Positions 45,220 through 57,579 are shown, counted from the stretch's first letter. The stretch: 64,000 bases of DNA from Adiantum capillus-veneris (GCA_014529385.2 CM043945.1:140408241-140472240); one strand, 5' to 3'. Numbers and translations: made by a program. The notes: generated by a model not told the origin, from the letters alone.

Positions 45220-46725
45220 CCCATACACATTGCTCCCACACACACAAACACTCCCTTGGCCTCTCACTCACCCATCTCTCACTCCCTTTTCGAACACCCA
45301 TATACTATAAACACACACCCACACACGCTTTGCGCACACACAACACGTACGTACACGCATGCATAAGCACAAACACGTAAAGCAAAGGACAAAAAACACC
45401 ACATCATCAACAAAAGGAGAAATACGACCAAAAGCACGCAAAAGCAACAACAAGTCAAAGACTGACACCGAAGGCATGCCCCGGCCGGCCCCGAAAGTGA
45501 CTTGTAGATCTCGACATCAGCAAAACACTGGCAATGGCAGCATTAACTTCACACCGACCACCCAAACCATCAACAACACCCATTGTAAATGCCCCGATCA
45601 CCACTCTTCTCTAATAACCTAGCCAATGGCTAGTGGATTGTTAAAAACTCCCCACCCCACTCTTACCTCCCTTCTCTCTATCTCTACTTTCTCTCCCTCT
45701 CTATCTCTCTCACTAGAGGGACTCTCTACAGTGACCAATGGATATTTGTAAGGACCATTAGGTAAGGACCACCTCTCAGGCCTAAATAAAGAGGCCTCCA
45801 CTAAGCACAAAGGGAGATAACACACTAGATGCACCATCCATGCTCCATGCACTCTACATTCCATGCACCACTAAGCACATAATGTACCTCACAAGCTTGG
45901 GAGCTCATGACGTCATGCTTATTGCCAACATGGGTGTTCTAGCATTGGAAACATCACCACCACCACCAATCTCCACCCACACCATGGTTGGTTTACTAAT
46001 CATGGCCACCCCATGCACATAAGGCACTCATTACACAAGGCAGCATGACCACACTAGGATTGAGTGCACCAACACCATGCTACCCCGGCCCACTCTTCAT
46101 GCTAGTGATTGATGTCACTGGCGGTTGCATCCTCTTGATGTTTCTCTCAACTAACCTCCTGTTAATGTGCTAACACCACTAACTCCAAAGTTTTCCATGC
46201 ACCATATGGCACTCGCATTCCATCATGTATCCCCAATGTCAAGAGCAAGGTTGGTAACAGCCAAGCCCACCGTTTGTAAGTATCATCATCATCAATAAGT
46301 GTGCAATCCTATCATGATCTCCATTCTCTCTTCTCCTTAGCTTTTTTCTCCCCATATCCATGGAATGATTCTCCCCTTATATATCGCTCTGCTTGTGCTG
46401 CATCATGTGAAACATCACTAGTCAATCATGCTCCATTCTGACCTTGTCACATACCTCTCTTGTACACACACTCCTGACTGTTGACTAGGCATTTTCTATA
46501 TCTGGGTGTTTGCTATCTCATCATTTGATGTTGGCTTTCTAGATGGCATCTCACTCCTATCACTCTAGGTCATCTATGTGTGCGTCCTAGCCGCAATTAT
46601 GCTAGGTGGTGCCCCTCTATAGTTATAGGGTAACTCCTTCCTTGAGATGATGCTTGGGGAAGTTCAGGCTATGTGTGGTGTAGAGGCCACCCCACCTGGC
46701 ATGTCATTTTTGAATATCATTTTCT

Positions 46726-46742
46726 TGGCACCCCGCTCGAGG
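46726..46742 (+). other. putative primer binding site of element G
   Basis: TGGCACCCCGCTCGAGG begins six bases after the LTR end. It starts with TGG, as a site for a tRNA CCA end must. It is not the Met type; I cannot assign the tRNA. Confidence 0.6.
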
Positions 46743-47610
46743 ATCCTTTCATGAAACCACTCAGTTTACAAGACTAAAAACCCTAACCTTTTGTGGATGG
46801 ATGAATGGGTAGCAGGGTTTGCTAATTGGATGATAGAAGAAGAAGAGCTCCAAGCACAATTGGATAAACTTCGCATCTCCATCAAGGCTCGAGTGCCAGG
46901 CGTAACGGTAATAGATTTCCAGTGGGAAATACAACCAGCACGTCAGACTCAGTGGATATACATAGGTGGTGTGCCAGAGAGAAGAAGGAGGAGGTGGAGA
47001 CCATGTCTGCAACCTACGAACAACCCGCAACAACAAGATGGAGGGACCTCTGCAAAATAGAGAGTCAACACTATTCTACTTTGAGAGTTGGGTAACTCAA
47101 GTTACCGAGGTAATTATCACAGTCAGTTTCCAAGTCGCACCTGATGCTGCAATACAGAGAATGGAAGCACATGCTCATGCTCTCACTAGAGAGACTAGGG
47201 ATCTACTAAGCTTTTTTCACGAAAGGACACCACCCTCTCCCACAAGTTTGGACAACGACTAAGTACCTTTAAGATTCACATGAGTCAGTACAACTTACCT
47301 CAAGGCAGATCACACATTCCGATATGAGTACGTTCAATCAAGGTAATACTGGACTGGAAGGCTCACTACCAGCACATCATTGACACCGTGCTGGGAGGGG
47401 ATCGCTTCTTTGAGGTTCTGGCATTAGATCAGCCATTTGTTCTACCCTTGGTACAAGGCAATGTACCATTTGATATTCTAATCTATGTTCTAGTATAGAA
47501 AGGGTATACACGCCTTCTTGCAAGAAAAAATAGAAAAAAAAAAATTTAAAAAAAATTCTCTTGGCTGTAAGCTAAGCAGTGCATCTTTGTAGCTCTTTCT
47601 CTCAGTAATC
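46743..47610 (+). other. leader of element G
   Basis: Holds a frame of 90 codons (46791-47060: EEEELQAQLDKLRISIKARV) and one of 98 (46966-47262: RMEAHAHALTRETRDLLSFF) that together look like a decayed upstream coding region, since Tat-group elements can carry an extra ORF before gag. No domain recognised. An A-rich stretch at 47520-47560 lies just before gag. Confidence 0.4.
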
Positions 47611-48410
47611 ATGGAAAGTGTAGCATTTCCAACATTTAAAGGAAAGAAGGGGGAGGATTTGGTAACAGATTTCTTAGATGGCTTTGAAGTAGCATGTGTG
47701 GTAAGCAACAAAGACACAAATGAGTCTCGGGTTAGAATCTTTAAGCATTTCATGAAGCTAGAGGCTAGTCCTAGTACAATGCACTCCCACAAGCAACTAA
47801 GGATAACTGGGAGGCCCTAAAATCTGTGTTTAAGAGGCGCTTTGGAGGAGGTACCACTTCAGAGAAGCTGTGGGACAAATTGAGAGACTTGAAGCAGGAG
47901 GGTATTTTAGAGTATGCCACCTATGAGTCCAAGTTTGTGGATTTGTGGGAAGGGTGGGTTGAGTCAATGTGGCAAGAGGGGAAGCTGCAACTGATTTCCT
48001 AAAAAAGGATTGGTTCATGCATGGCTTGTGGCCGCTGCTCAAGGAAAAGGTGAAGGGTAGATTCCTGGCTACATATGAGCTAGCCGTGGAGATTGCTCGC
48101 CTTAAGGAAAAGAAGCTGCGGATAAAAGCCAAAGAAACCAAGTCAACAGAAGCAAGAGCATCACATCAACCGCGAACTATGACAACCACCACTCCTCCAC
48201 CACTACTGGCTCCTGAGGTAAGAAATGACCAACAAGAGATGTTGACCCACATTACTGAACAACTGCAAATTGTTTTTGTCCACTTGATACAGCGAGGAAG
48301 GAATCAGGAGAGAGATCAAGACCCCGGGAGAGCACGATAAAAAAAGGGAGTATCACTGCTACAACTACGGAGAAGATGGTCACGGTATGTACTACTACCC
48401 CAAACCATGA
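47611..48410 (+). pseudogene. gypsy gag of element G
   Basis: Starts ATG 47611 (MESVAFPTFKGKKGEDLV), an N-terminus typical of gypsy capsid. A frameshift near 47785 moves the reading to NWEALKSVFKRRFGGG and LWDKLRDLKQEGILEYATYE, the Retrotrans_gag core, then FLKKDWFMHGLWPLLKEKVK. After RDQDPGRAR there is a stop near 48338. The zinc knuckle CYNYGEDGHGMYYYP follows at about 48354-48400, with Tyr in place of two cysteines, so metal binding is lost. Confidence 0.82.
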
Positions 48411-48845
48411 GAACACTATAATAGAGGAGGTAGGAGAAACCAAATGTCACCCCATAGAGAGAGAACACCTCCACCCTGAGCACCAGCCCCACCAACACAA
48501 ATTCTATGTCCACCCTAGGCACCACCACAAACACCCATTCCACCTCTTCCACCGACACTACCACTTGATTGCACTATAAACATCATAAGGTTAGAGGAGA
48601 AAGGAAAGGCTCTAGTAGTGGATCCACCCAGAGTAGAGGAGAAAGATAAGGGTAAGGAGAAGGTAACCTTCATAGAACCATTTGAAGCCATGACTGTAAA
48701 GAGAGCTAGGAGGGAGAAAACTGCACAAGATAATGATGAGTGAATCATGAAAGGAGAGACTAGCAAGAGGCCGTCAAGGCCACGATGAAAATTAGGCATC
48801 ACCGATTTTTAGTTAAGGGAGAATTCTAGGCCCTATGATCTAACA

Positions 48846-49310
48846 TTGGATGTGGCAAAACAAGGACCAAAGATTGCATGGCCACAGCTGCTACATCTCG
48901 CACCAAAGGTAAGGCGGCAATGGTCCAAAATGGTAAGTACAAGGTGCTCCAAAGCAAAGGTAGCCGGAGCAGTTTTAGGTTGCAACATGGATGACATCCT
49001 TCCAATCATCGACGTCAACATAAAGGGTGAGAGAGTTGGAAAAACCTACATTGATGGTGGTGCACAAATTTGTGTGATGAGTGAAGCTATGATGCTTCGG
49101 CTAGGGCTCGAGGTTGACATGCCTTCTCCACGCAAGGACAAGATGGCAAACAATGAAAAAGTAAAATGTGTGGGTGTGGTTAGTGCCGTGAAGGTAAAAG
49201 CCTTCAACACTGAGGTAGAAGTTGATGTTTTTGTGATGCCAACTAAGGGGGAGGGCTATCCATTGATCTTGGGAAGGCCATGGTTGATGGACATGAAGGC
49301 AAAGTAGGAA
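48846..49310 (+). pseudogene. gypsy protease of element G
   Basis: A 153-codon open stretch. The aspartic protease site reads YIDGGAQICVMSE (D-G-G where D-S-G or D-T-G is usual), followed by the C-terminal Ile-Leu-Gly motif in GYPLILGRPWLMDMKA. This DGGA form with ICV/NV after it is common in Tat-like proteins. A TAG ends the frame near 49305. The spacer to reverse transcriptase (49310-49600) is Ser/Thr/Asp-rich. Confidence 0.8.
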
Positions 49311-49602
49311 TGGGGCACTGGTCTTCTATGCATGACTGGTAAGAAAGGGGAAACCGTCCACTATTACATGAGGACCAGCAAGCAAAAACAAATGGACCTA
49401 GAGACATCAAAAGATGAAACCACTAGTGAGTCTTCCACTTCTGACACTTCCATCGATGAAAGTGACAGTTCCATCAATGTGATGGGCATTATCATGAAGG
49501 ATCTACAAAGGGTAAACACGACTGACAACCCGTCACCAAAAAGACAAAACAGTGAAGGGGAAAATAAATCACATGGCCTAGGAGAGGGTAGGTTGAAAGA
49601 GT

Positions 49603-50075
49603 ATGCTGTCTATGGAATTAACAAGTGAAGAGAAGGATAAATTTTTGCAAATGTTGATCGGATTTCCTGACCTTTTCATTGACAACTATGAAAGAATCAT
49701 AGGTATCACAGCGGTGGAGCAACATATTAAGCTAAAGGAAGGGGTAAAACTAGTAGTGCAAAAACTACAACGATTGGGGGTCATACAAGAAAAGGCACTC
49801 CTTGCCGAGGTAAGGAAGCTATTGGAAGCAGGGTTCATTTATCCTGTGGAAAACTCAGAGCGGGTGTCACCCGTAGTAGTGAAGCCTAAGAAGAATGGCA
49901 AGTGGAGGGTCTACATCGACTACAAACCACTAAATGCAACCACAAAGAGGGACCATTTCCCTCTCCATTTTTTGGATGAAATTCTGAATGAAGTTTTGGT
50001 TTTGTATGCTACCAGAGTGTGACGGCTATGTCGGTTATTTTTAATACGCATACCCTTTTAAGATCAACTAAAAAC
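49603..50075 (+). pseudogene. reverse transcriptase fingers of element G, core deleted
   Basis: HIKLKEGVKLVVQKLQRLG, EVRKLLEAGFIYPVENSE, VSPVVVKPKKNGKWRVYIDY and LNATTKRDHFPLHFLDEIL are the fingers and the beginning of the palm. After about 50010 the sequence decays into fragments of the next motif (KTTFITP near 50070) and then enters RNase H. The YVDD-type active site is missing. Confidence 0.85.
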
Positions 50076-50480
50076 CACTTTCATTACACCATCGGGTTGC
50101 TCCTTGGGGGCTGGATACTCCATAAGGATGCAACAACATCTTTCATGAGGCCAATCTACTTCTCCAGTCGAATGATGATAGTAGCAGAGAAAGGTTTCAC
50201 CCATGTGGAACACCTAGTCCTAGCTATTATATTTGCAACTACAAAGTTTCAATCATATTTGTTGCCTAGGAAATTTGTAATCTTAACCATGAATGAAATG
50301 TTTCCCTATGTGGTACAACACATGGATGTTTCTGCTAGGATTACTAAATGGCTAGTTCGTCTACAAGAGTTTGACTACACGATACAGGTGGAAAGCACAA
50401 CAAGGGTAAGCTTGGGGGGACTCATGACCTACCAGAACTTTGAGAAGAAGGTAAAGGAATCTAAAGGGGAAGGAATCTAA
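50076..50480 (+). pseudogene. gypsy RNase H of element G
   Basis: GWILHKDATTSFMRPIYFSS, AEKGFTHVEHLVLAIIFATT and KWLVRLQEFDYTIQVEST. This is the RNase H and the connection that normally follow the gypsy polymerase. Its start is lost with the deletion. Confidence 0.8.
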
Positions 50481-50495
50481 CCACTTATAGAGCCA

Positions 50496-51158
50496 TTGGT
50501 GGTAGAAAGAGTACACACTCTCTACTTTGATGGAGCCTACAAGCGATCATCTGACAAAGCAGCTGCAGGCATAGTGGTCTTTGCTGACAAAGTTATGAAT
50601 GTATTTTGGCTTGGCCATTTGTTGAAATCACATTCTAACAATGAAGCTGAGTATGAAGCACTGACCAAGGGGTTACAATGGTGCATCTCACAAGGGGTAA
50701 AGCACCTTAATGTATTTGGGGATGCTCTACTTTTGGTAAGGCAAGTAAATGGAGTATGGATATGTAAGAATCCTAGCTTGAGGACTCACTTAAGCTGTGT
50801 AAAAACTTTGTTGGGTAAGTTTGAAGTAGTTCAACTACACCACATCCCTAGGTCTCAAAACCATGAAGCCGACACCTTAGCAAGAGAAAGACCGCAGGAA
50901 ATGGTGGTTGGGGCTATTAAGCTAAACCCTCTATTTCAAGGTAGTGACGCCTTACCTGACATAATGCATTTCTTGGAAATAGGGGAATGTCCATCGGATC
51001 TAACAAAAGGGCAAAAGCAATGGCTTACCAGGAAGGCCACAAGGTATCGGCTTTCCAGGAAGGCCACAAGGTTACGGCTTATCAATGATGGTTTGTATTG
51101 TAACGGTAAGGACCAAGTACTCAAAAAGTTCCCTCTCTCTAATGAAATTATGGGGTAA
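50496..51158 (+). CDS. second RNase H (archaeal-type) of element G
   Basis: A 220-codon open frame. The conserved RNase H residues are visible: Asp in LYFDGAYKRSSDKAAAGIVV, Glu in NNEAEYEALTKGLQWC, Asp in VFGDALLLVRQVNG, and a C-terminal NHEADTLAR in which the final Asp is kept. This form, between the first RNase H and integrase, is known from the Tat lineage of plant gypsy elements, where it was captured from a cellular source. It is the best preserved domain of G. A short duplicated phrase (RKATRYRLS / RKATRLRLI) near 51030-51080 follows. Confidence 0.85.
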   Translation: MVVERVHTLYFDGAYKRSSDKAAAGIVVFADKVMNVFWLGHLLKSHSNNEAEYEALTKGLQWCISQGVKHLNVFGDALLLVRQVNGVWICKNPSLRTHLSCVKTLLGKFEVVQLHHIPRSQNHEADTLARERPQEMVVGAIKLNPLFQGSDALPDIMHFLEIGECPSDLTKGQKQWLTRKATRYRLSRKATRLRLINDGLYCNGKDQVLKKFPLSNEIMG

Positions 51159-51159
51159 T

Positions 51160-52315
51160 TGTCAATTGTCATGATGGTGTTTGTGGTGGTCACTTTTCCC
51201 TAGAGATAACAAGTAGGAAAATCTTGCAGGCTGTTTTGTATGGCCTAGCCTCAATTGTGATGTACACCACTGGTGTAAGACATGTAAGTTGTGTCAAAAG
51301 GCCGACACCATGTCACTCATGCCTGACCCACAGACACCTATCCTTTTATATGGGCCATTTGAAAAATGGGGTATAGATGCCATATGACCATTGCCTAGGG
51401 CCAACTCAGGGAAGTTTTATATCATCATGGAAGTCGACTAAATGACTAGGTGGGCGAAAGCTACAAGCACAACTAGGATCACAGCTATGGAGGTAGCTAA
51501 GTTTATCTATGAGCACATATGTTGAAGGTTTGGCACACCATTAGAAATCATCTCTAGTAGAGGGCCACGTTTCAGAGCAGACTTGGCAGGAGAGTTAATA
51601 CAAAAACTAGGCATTACAAGGAGGCACTCCTCACCATATTAGCCTCAATGTAATGGCTTAGTTGAAAAAGTGAACGGAATGGTGTGTAAAATTATCACCA
51701 AGTAGGTTAACAATCATCCTAGGGATGGGGATAAGTATCTATTCATAGCTTTGTGGGCCTACCGAACCTCATTCTGTACGTCTTTGGGGTTCACTCCATA
51801 TCATATGGTATTTGGTAAGGAGGAAATCTTACCTATTGAGGGTGCAACTAGCAAGTCTTAGAGTGATGGCAAGCCAGTTTCAACGATCCAACATGCATTT
51901 GAGAGATCACATCCTTGACATGAAATGACTACAAATGGATAGAGAAGAAGCAATCAATCATTATGCAACAGATGCAGAACAAAGACAGCTTAGTTTCAAT
52001 CAACATCTTTGGCGCAAATATTTAAAGAAGGGAGTGTTGGTGCTCTGCTATGACAATCAGTTCGACACATGCAAGGATAAGAAGTTCCTACTCTGATGGG
52101 AAGGCCTTTCATCATCAAGAAGAAATATGCCAATGGGAGCTATCAGCTCATGGAAGCTGATGGTAAGCTTCATAAGACGAGAGTCAATGGATGACGGCTT
52201 AAACCTTATTTTCTATGATTTGATCAAACTCCACCTATCGACATTCCTGATGAGGATACACCATCAACCTCCACCTATGATGACTACGACCAAACAAATG
52301 AGTTAGAGGCATAAA
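51160..52315 (+). pseudogene. gypsy integrase of element G
   Basis: Read in two frames. The zinc finger shows a GGHF His and CKLCQKAD; the core shows EKWGIDAI and ISSRGPRFRADL, where the second catalytic Asp (normally S-D-N-G/R-G) is Ser, and QCNGLVEKVNGMV with the Glu. LWAYRTSFCTSLGFTPYHMV and the C-terminal region follow, ending at NELEA near 52314. At least five stops lie in the core. No chromodomain is seen, as expected for Tat. Confidence 0.82.
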
Positions 52316-52320
52316 TGCCC

Positions 52321-52342
52321 CTAACCTCTAGAGGAGGGCTAA
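52321..52342 (+). other. polypurine tract region of element G
   Basis: AGAGGAGGGCTAA immediately before the 3' LTR start at 52343. Confidence 0.65.
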
Positions 52343-53401
<1,059 letters not shown>

Positions 53402-54611
53402 TGGTGCATCCAAAGTTGGTCCGAGCTAGGACATGGTCAATGCCAAGCAAAGGCGGCAGCTGAGTGTAGTGCAGAAGGCTAGGGCAGCTACCAAAGCCCT
53501 AGGCAGCCCAAGGATAGTGGAGATGTATGTTCAAAGTGGTTTTTCTAGGCCAAAGGTGTGCTGCAAAGAGCCGAGCAGGTTGGTTGCCTATTGTGCCCAA
53601 GATGTGGGTTTTGTGTCCTAGAATGTAGTGATCAGTGTGCTCTAGAAGCCGGTCCAGACGGCTTGTCAAACAGAGCCCCGATGCTCTAGATATTGCAGTT
53701 TAAAGTTGAAGTGTGTAGCAGATCCCCGACGGACAGGGCAGCTGGGGACAGGTGGCCCGGGTTGATGTCAGTGTATATGTGTGTAGTGCTCGAGTTCTGG
53801 AGCATGCCAGTCTTTTCGGTTTGTGAAACGGAGCTCTGGTTAGCAAGATATGATCAGTTGAAGATTTTCCAGGGTCCCGGTCTGAGCCCACTTGACCGCA
53901 TTGGGAAATGTGCCATTTGGCAATTTTTCGGCCTCGCCAAGATTCTCGGTCAAAGGGTGTACCATATGGAGCTAGTCGGAATCGACTACACGTCAATCAG
54001 ATGCTTGGTCGGCCAGATACAGGAAGATGAAGCTGGAAGCCTTGGATAGTGAAAGGTTGGCAGATGTTTTTTCCGGTTTTTGTGGCCTTGGATAGCGGAC
54101 CCAGGGAAGTTGAATTTTGACGAGCATGGAGGGAATTGAAGCCGGCAACCTAGACGATCGAGTGGGATTTTCTCTCAGATCACTGGGCTTCTCAGTGGGA
54201 TTTTGCAAGCTTTGCAGGATGGGAGAAGCAAGTTTTTGCTTCAAGGGTTTTTGCTTGTTCAAGGGCCTTAAAAGGCTAAGGCATTACAGTGCTGACACGT
54301 GGCGGAGATATTGGCCCATATGCGCAGGCGGCAGTTTGAGTGGCGGGCTATAAGAGTTGGAGCGCAGTCCATTAGAAGCATGTGAAGCAAAAGGGCTCCT
54401 TGGGAGCTCCTTGGCTATGGCGCAGGGCGTAGCCTGCCCGCGGGCGCTGTTCCGGGCGGAGACGGGCCAGTTTTGGTGGGGACCGGCGACGTAGTGGCGC
54501 TCACCCATGCGTTGGTGGAGACCAGTGGCGGAGATGACGTGGCACGCTCGCCCGGTGGGAGGCAACTCTCGCGGCCCCTAAAGGCCCGAAGTTTTAAAGG
54601 AGAGAGTAGGG

Positions 54612-54635
54612 GGCAATAGCGATATCGCTATTGCC
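54612..54635. other. perfect 24-bp palindrome in LTR of H
   Basis: Core CAATAGCGATATCGCTATTG with GG before and CC after; it reads the same on both strands. It is flanked by a G run on the left and a C run on the right, so a single strand could fold into a long hairpin. Same sequence at 58921-58944 in the 3' LTR. Confidence 0.9.
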
Positions 54636-54927
54636 TCCCCCCCTCAGCTAAGAGGCAAGTCCCACGGAGGTCAAGCATAGAAGGCCAGTTGAGGCCGGCA
54701 AACCAAGGCAGTAGAGGGCAGTGAGCAGGAGGCTGGGTAGAGATAAAAGCAAGGTCAAATGGGCGAAGCTAGGGAATGCCCGGACAAAGTGGAAGCCAAG
54801 GTCAAAAGAGGGCAAAAGAGGAGTCGGATAGAGGAAAGGGAGAGTCAAAGTAAAAAATGGAGCAGTGTAAGGTGGAGGCCATAAGGGTAAAAAAGGTGAA
54901 AGATAAAAAAATATAAAAATGCTAGGG

Positions 54928-54951
54928 GGCAATAGCGACGTCGCTAATGCC
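54928..54951. other. second palindrome in LTR of H
   Basis: Core CAATAGCGACGTCGCTAATG with GG before and CC after; 11 of 12 base pairs match. It lies about 316 bp after the first one. Repeated at 59238-59261. Confidence 0.88.
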
Positions 54952-55665
54952 TCCCCCCCCCCCCAAGTGCAAAAGAGAAGAAGAGAGCGGATGGAAAAAG
55001 GCGGTGCCCCCTTCCCAAGAGATACCAAAAAAGGGTGCCACATGGACCAATTAAAGGGCAATTTCCCAAATTGAACCCCCCACCCTGTAAAAGTCAAAAA
55101 ATGATCAAATTAGAGGATTCTTCTTAGCTTCTTCTTAGCTTTTTCTTGGCTTGTGGAGCCCATTGGAAGCCTGCAAAGTGGAGCTTTTGGACAGAGGAGT
55201 GTGCCTGTCAAAGCCCTTTGCATTTTCCTTGTGTAAATGGCCATGGTGATGGAAGTGTGAGTTTGTAAAGGTGTTTTGTGGAGTGCAATCGAGCGGTTGG
55301 TTCCTCTTTTGCTATGGTTTCCCCTTCCCCCTTCTCTTTCTCCTGCTTTCATGGTTCTCTCCGGTGCCGGCTGTGTGGAAGTGTGTGCCCCCCCGGACCG
55401 ATGTTGTTGTGTGAGAGAGTGAGATTGAGTGATTGTGTGCATGTGTAAGGGTGGAGACAGGCCGTGGCAACATGTGTGCGTCGTGTGGTGGTTTTGTGAA
55501 GAGTGTGAGTAGTGGTAATCAAGCGGGCGGTGCTCTACTAGTGTGAGTTGTGTGTTTGAAGGTGTTTTCCTAGAGGATAGGGGTGCTATGAATGCCCTGA
55601 GCTATAGAGAGGCCCTTGTGTTTGTGCCGGGTGTGTTCCCCCATTGGATCCCCCTCTCCATCTTC

Positions 55666-55682
55666 TGGTGCCCCCACGGAGG
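55666..55682 (+). other. putative primer binding site of element H
   Basis: TGGTGCCCCCACGGAGG begins five bases after the LTR. Not the Met type; resembles the TGGCACCCC start of the G site. tRNA not assigned. Confidence 0.55.
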
Positions 55683-55756
55683 AGTATGCTGATGCTCCTA
55701 GTTAAAGTCAAAGCGGTGATTTTTGTGATACCAAGGGTGCGGCCTTTGAGGAGCAG

Positions 55757-56284
55757 GTGCTGCTAGTGATGGCTTGGACGGGATTTCCTATTTTCACTGG
55801 CGTTGAAGGTGCGGAAACTTGGCTTCAAGACTACGGATTTTGCGTGTTGGAAGGCGGTTTATTGAGAGAAGATGGTGCGGTACAGCTGTTCCCGCTCCTG
55901 GTTCGTGGTAAAGGTAGGCTATGGTTCGATGGCCTGGGTGAAGAAGAAAAAGCAGATTGCGAAGCCCTGGAGGCGGCTTTTCGAAGCAGATTTGTAGCGG
56001 ATGAGCAGCTAGATGAAGTAAAGCAGAAGCTGGACAGTTTGAAGCAAAGCTTGGAGGGAGATTTTCAAGCGTTTGAGTGGGAGTTCGAAGCCCTATGGGG
56101 GAAGTTAATCAAGGTAACTGCTGCAAAAAATGCCAGTTTTTTGAAGTTGTGTAAGTTCATGGATTGCCTGCATGAGGAAGTGCGAGATAAGGTGGAGTTA
56201 GATGGACCAATGTCGTATGAAGAGGCGGTAGCTCTAGCGAGAGGGCGAACCAAGAAGATTTTGAAGAAGCGTGAGGCTAGGTAG
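55757..56284 (+). CDS. gag domain of element H
   Basis: 175 codons. GFPIFTGVEGAETWLQDYGF, LFPLLVRGKGRLWFDGLGEE, CEALEAAFRSRFVADEQLDE, LKQSLEGDFQAFEWEFEALW and KLCKFMDCLHEEVRDKVEL follow the Retrotrans_gag pattern: a charged patch, a W-F-D-L aromatic core, then an F...RF helix and a long amphipathic helix. Position and pattern say capsid-like. The TAG at 56282-56284 is in the same frame as a further open stretch to 56500, so it may be a nonsense change. Starting Met is uncertain: 55757 is the first, 55769 the second (MAWTGF). Confidence 0.75.
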   Translation: MLLVMAWTGFPIFTGVEGAETWLQDYGFCVLEGGLLREDGAVQLFPLLVRGKGRLWFDGLGEEEKADCEALEAAFRSRFVADEQLDEVKQKLDSLKQSLEGDFQAFEWEFEALWGKLIKVTAAKNASFLKLCKFMDCLHEEVRDKVELDGPMSYEEAVALARGRTKKILKKREAR

Positions 56285-57579
56285 GGTTTGCCAAATGCTG
56301 TGATGCCAAAGCATTGTGAGGTAGTGATAGCCGAGCCAAAGGTGATCCAAAGAGAAGTTCAAGTGCAAGAAGAACCAACGGTTCTTTGGCTACAAAGAGA
56401 CAGAATGGTTCCTATGCCGAAGATGCCGGCTAGAGCAGTTCCAATTGTGGAGGAAGTGCAGGTGGTTCAGAGTGGACAAACAAAGTGCTGCCAAGTTTGA
56501 GTGAAGCTGTTGAAGCTCCATTGAAGTCCAGTAAAGAGCAAGGAGTGCGGTTTGCAGAGGAGGTTGAAGCGGTGAAGTTAGAGGAGATTCTCGAGCTTGA
56601 AACCGAAGAGGAAACTATGTCAGGTGACAGTAGCTCTATGGACGCAGATACGAGTTGGGAGACCGAGTCATCCCAATCCAGGTATGATGAGTTCGACCTC
56701 TTGCATGTGAGTGGAGAGGCAGTGAATATGTGCGAGGAGCAATGTGAAGTGCAAGCCGAGGTGCTTAGTGGAGACCGAATGGAGCAGTCCAGGCCTACAG
56801 GTGGTGAGGAGCAGGTAAAACTGGTGTGTAGTTCCATGCTAATGGCCATGTTGATGAAGGTAGCAGTAGAGTATGCCATGGTGGTGCAGCAGGTGCAAAA
56901 TTTTGCTAAAAGGTGTGAAGCAGTTGTATCTATGGAGAAGGACGAAGAGGATGCGGTAGAGAGCAAGTTTCTCTCTTCCTTGGCAGAGCTTGAGGATGCA
57001 GTGGTAGAAGAGCAGGTAATTGCAATCGACAAGAAGGTGATTGCAGTCGACAAGCAGGTGGTGCTTATTGACCTTGAAGGGCCAATTGACGAGGAGGAGC
57101 TCGACGATGCTGGAATTGAGTTCATGACAGGTAAGAAGGACAATGTGGAGTCAAAGTTAGAGGTGATTCCTGTGCAGTTGATGCCCTCTATGACAGGTGA
57201 TGCGAATTCCAAGGTGTACAAGCTTTGTAAGGAGGTTTGTAAGTGGTGGTTGAAGGGAATGCTAATCAAGGCAGCTGTGCAGTATGCTGTTGAGTAGGTA
57301 CATGATCTGCTAGACGAGGATCTAGCTTTACATGGATGGGAGGGCGGCTCAGATGTGTTAGGTTTGCTTGGTGCGAGTGATGGTACAAGCAGGTCTTTGG
57401 ATGGTGAGCACGAGGATGCTCTATTTGGTGTTCTTGGAGGAGCTTTGTTGCGAGAGGGCAGGTTGCCAAGGAGGGCTTGGGGTGGTAGAAGCATGTGGAT
57501 GGCAGTTTGGTTATGCAGTTGGATGTGTGCCTTAGTGTGGCACTATGCAAAGCTATTGCAGGTGAATGCAAAGTGTTAG
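56285..57579 (+). pseudogene. C-terminal part of gag-like protein of element H
   Basis: Same frame as gag to about 56480, then a frameshift into a frame open from 56485 to 57294, a TAG at 57295-57297, and a further open stretch to 57579. The product is Glu-rich with many coiled-coil-like segments. No zinc knuckle, D-S-G protease site or polymerase motif is present. Three hydrophobic helix-like stretches recur: MLMAMLMKVAVEYAMVVQQV, WWLKGMLIKAAVQYAVE and MWMAVWLCSWMCALVWHYA. The minus-strand J remnant at 61952-62672 encodes the same layout, so it is a family trait. Function unknown. Confidence 0.65.

Larger units (their letters stand above)
44397..46719 (+). repeat. 5' LTR of element G (2323 bp)
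   Basis: TGACGGCGGGTTTCTGGA to TTTTTGAATATCA. Aligned with 52343-53401 plus 59965-61951. The first kilobase is a chain of simple repeats: C40 at 44570-44609, CT tracts at 44610-44624, 44732-44766 and 44879-44899, and AC tracts at 44914-44969 and 45135-45219. The second half is ordinary sequence with (CCA)n near 45955. Confidence 0.92.
53402..55660 (+). repeat. 5' LTR of element H (2259 bp)
   Basis: TGGTGCATCCAAAGTTGG to CCCCCTCTCCA. Contains two TAGCGA palindromes (54612-54635 and 54928-54951) in G-run/C-run settings, a purine-rich stretch between them, and the conserved block TTAGCAAGATATGATCAGTT shared with J and with 62673-64000. Its frames longer than 100 codons are not conserved in reading with the second LTR's shared stops and show no domain. 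Confidence 0.93.

Noticed and set aside
44732-45310. Open frames of 60-107 codons rich in SLSL, THTH or CVCV
   Set aside because: They are translations of CT and AC microsatellites in the LTR of G and have no independent support.
54648-55442. Frames of 110-149 codons on the minus strand of the H LTR
   Set aside because: Both LTRs show similar frames because they are repeats, but the reading is interrupted differently at the ends and no domain is present.
56430-57494. 354-codon minus-strand frame opposite the H gag-like protein
   Set aside because: It lies antisense to the coding frame, is Ser/Thr/Pro-rich as expected from the complement of Glu-rich codons, and shows no domain.
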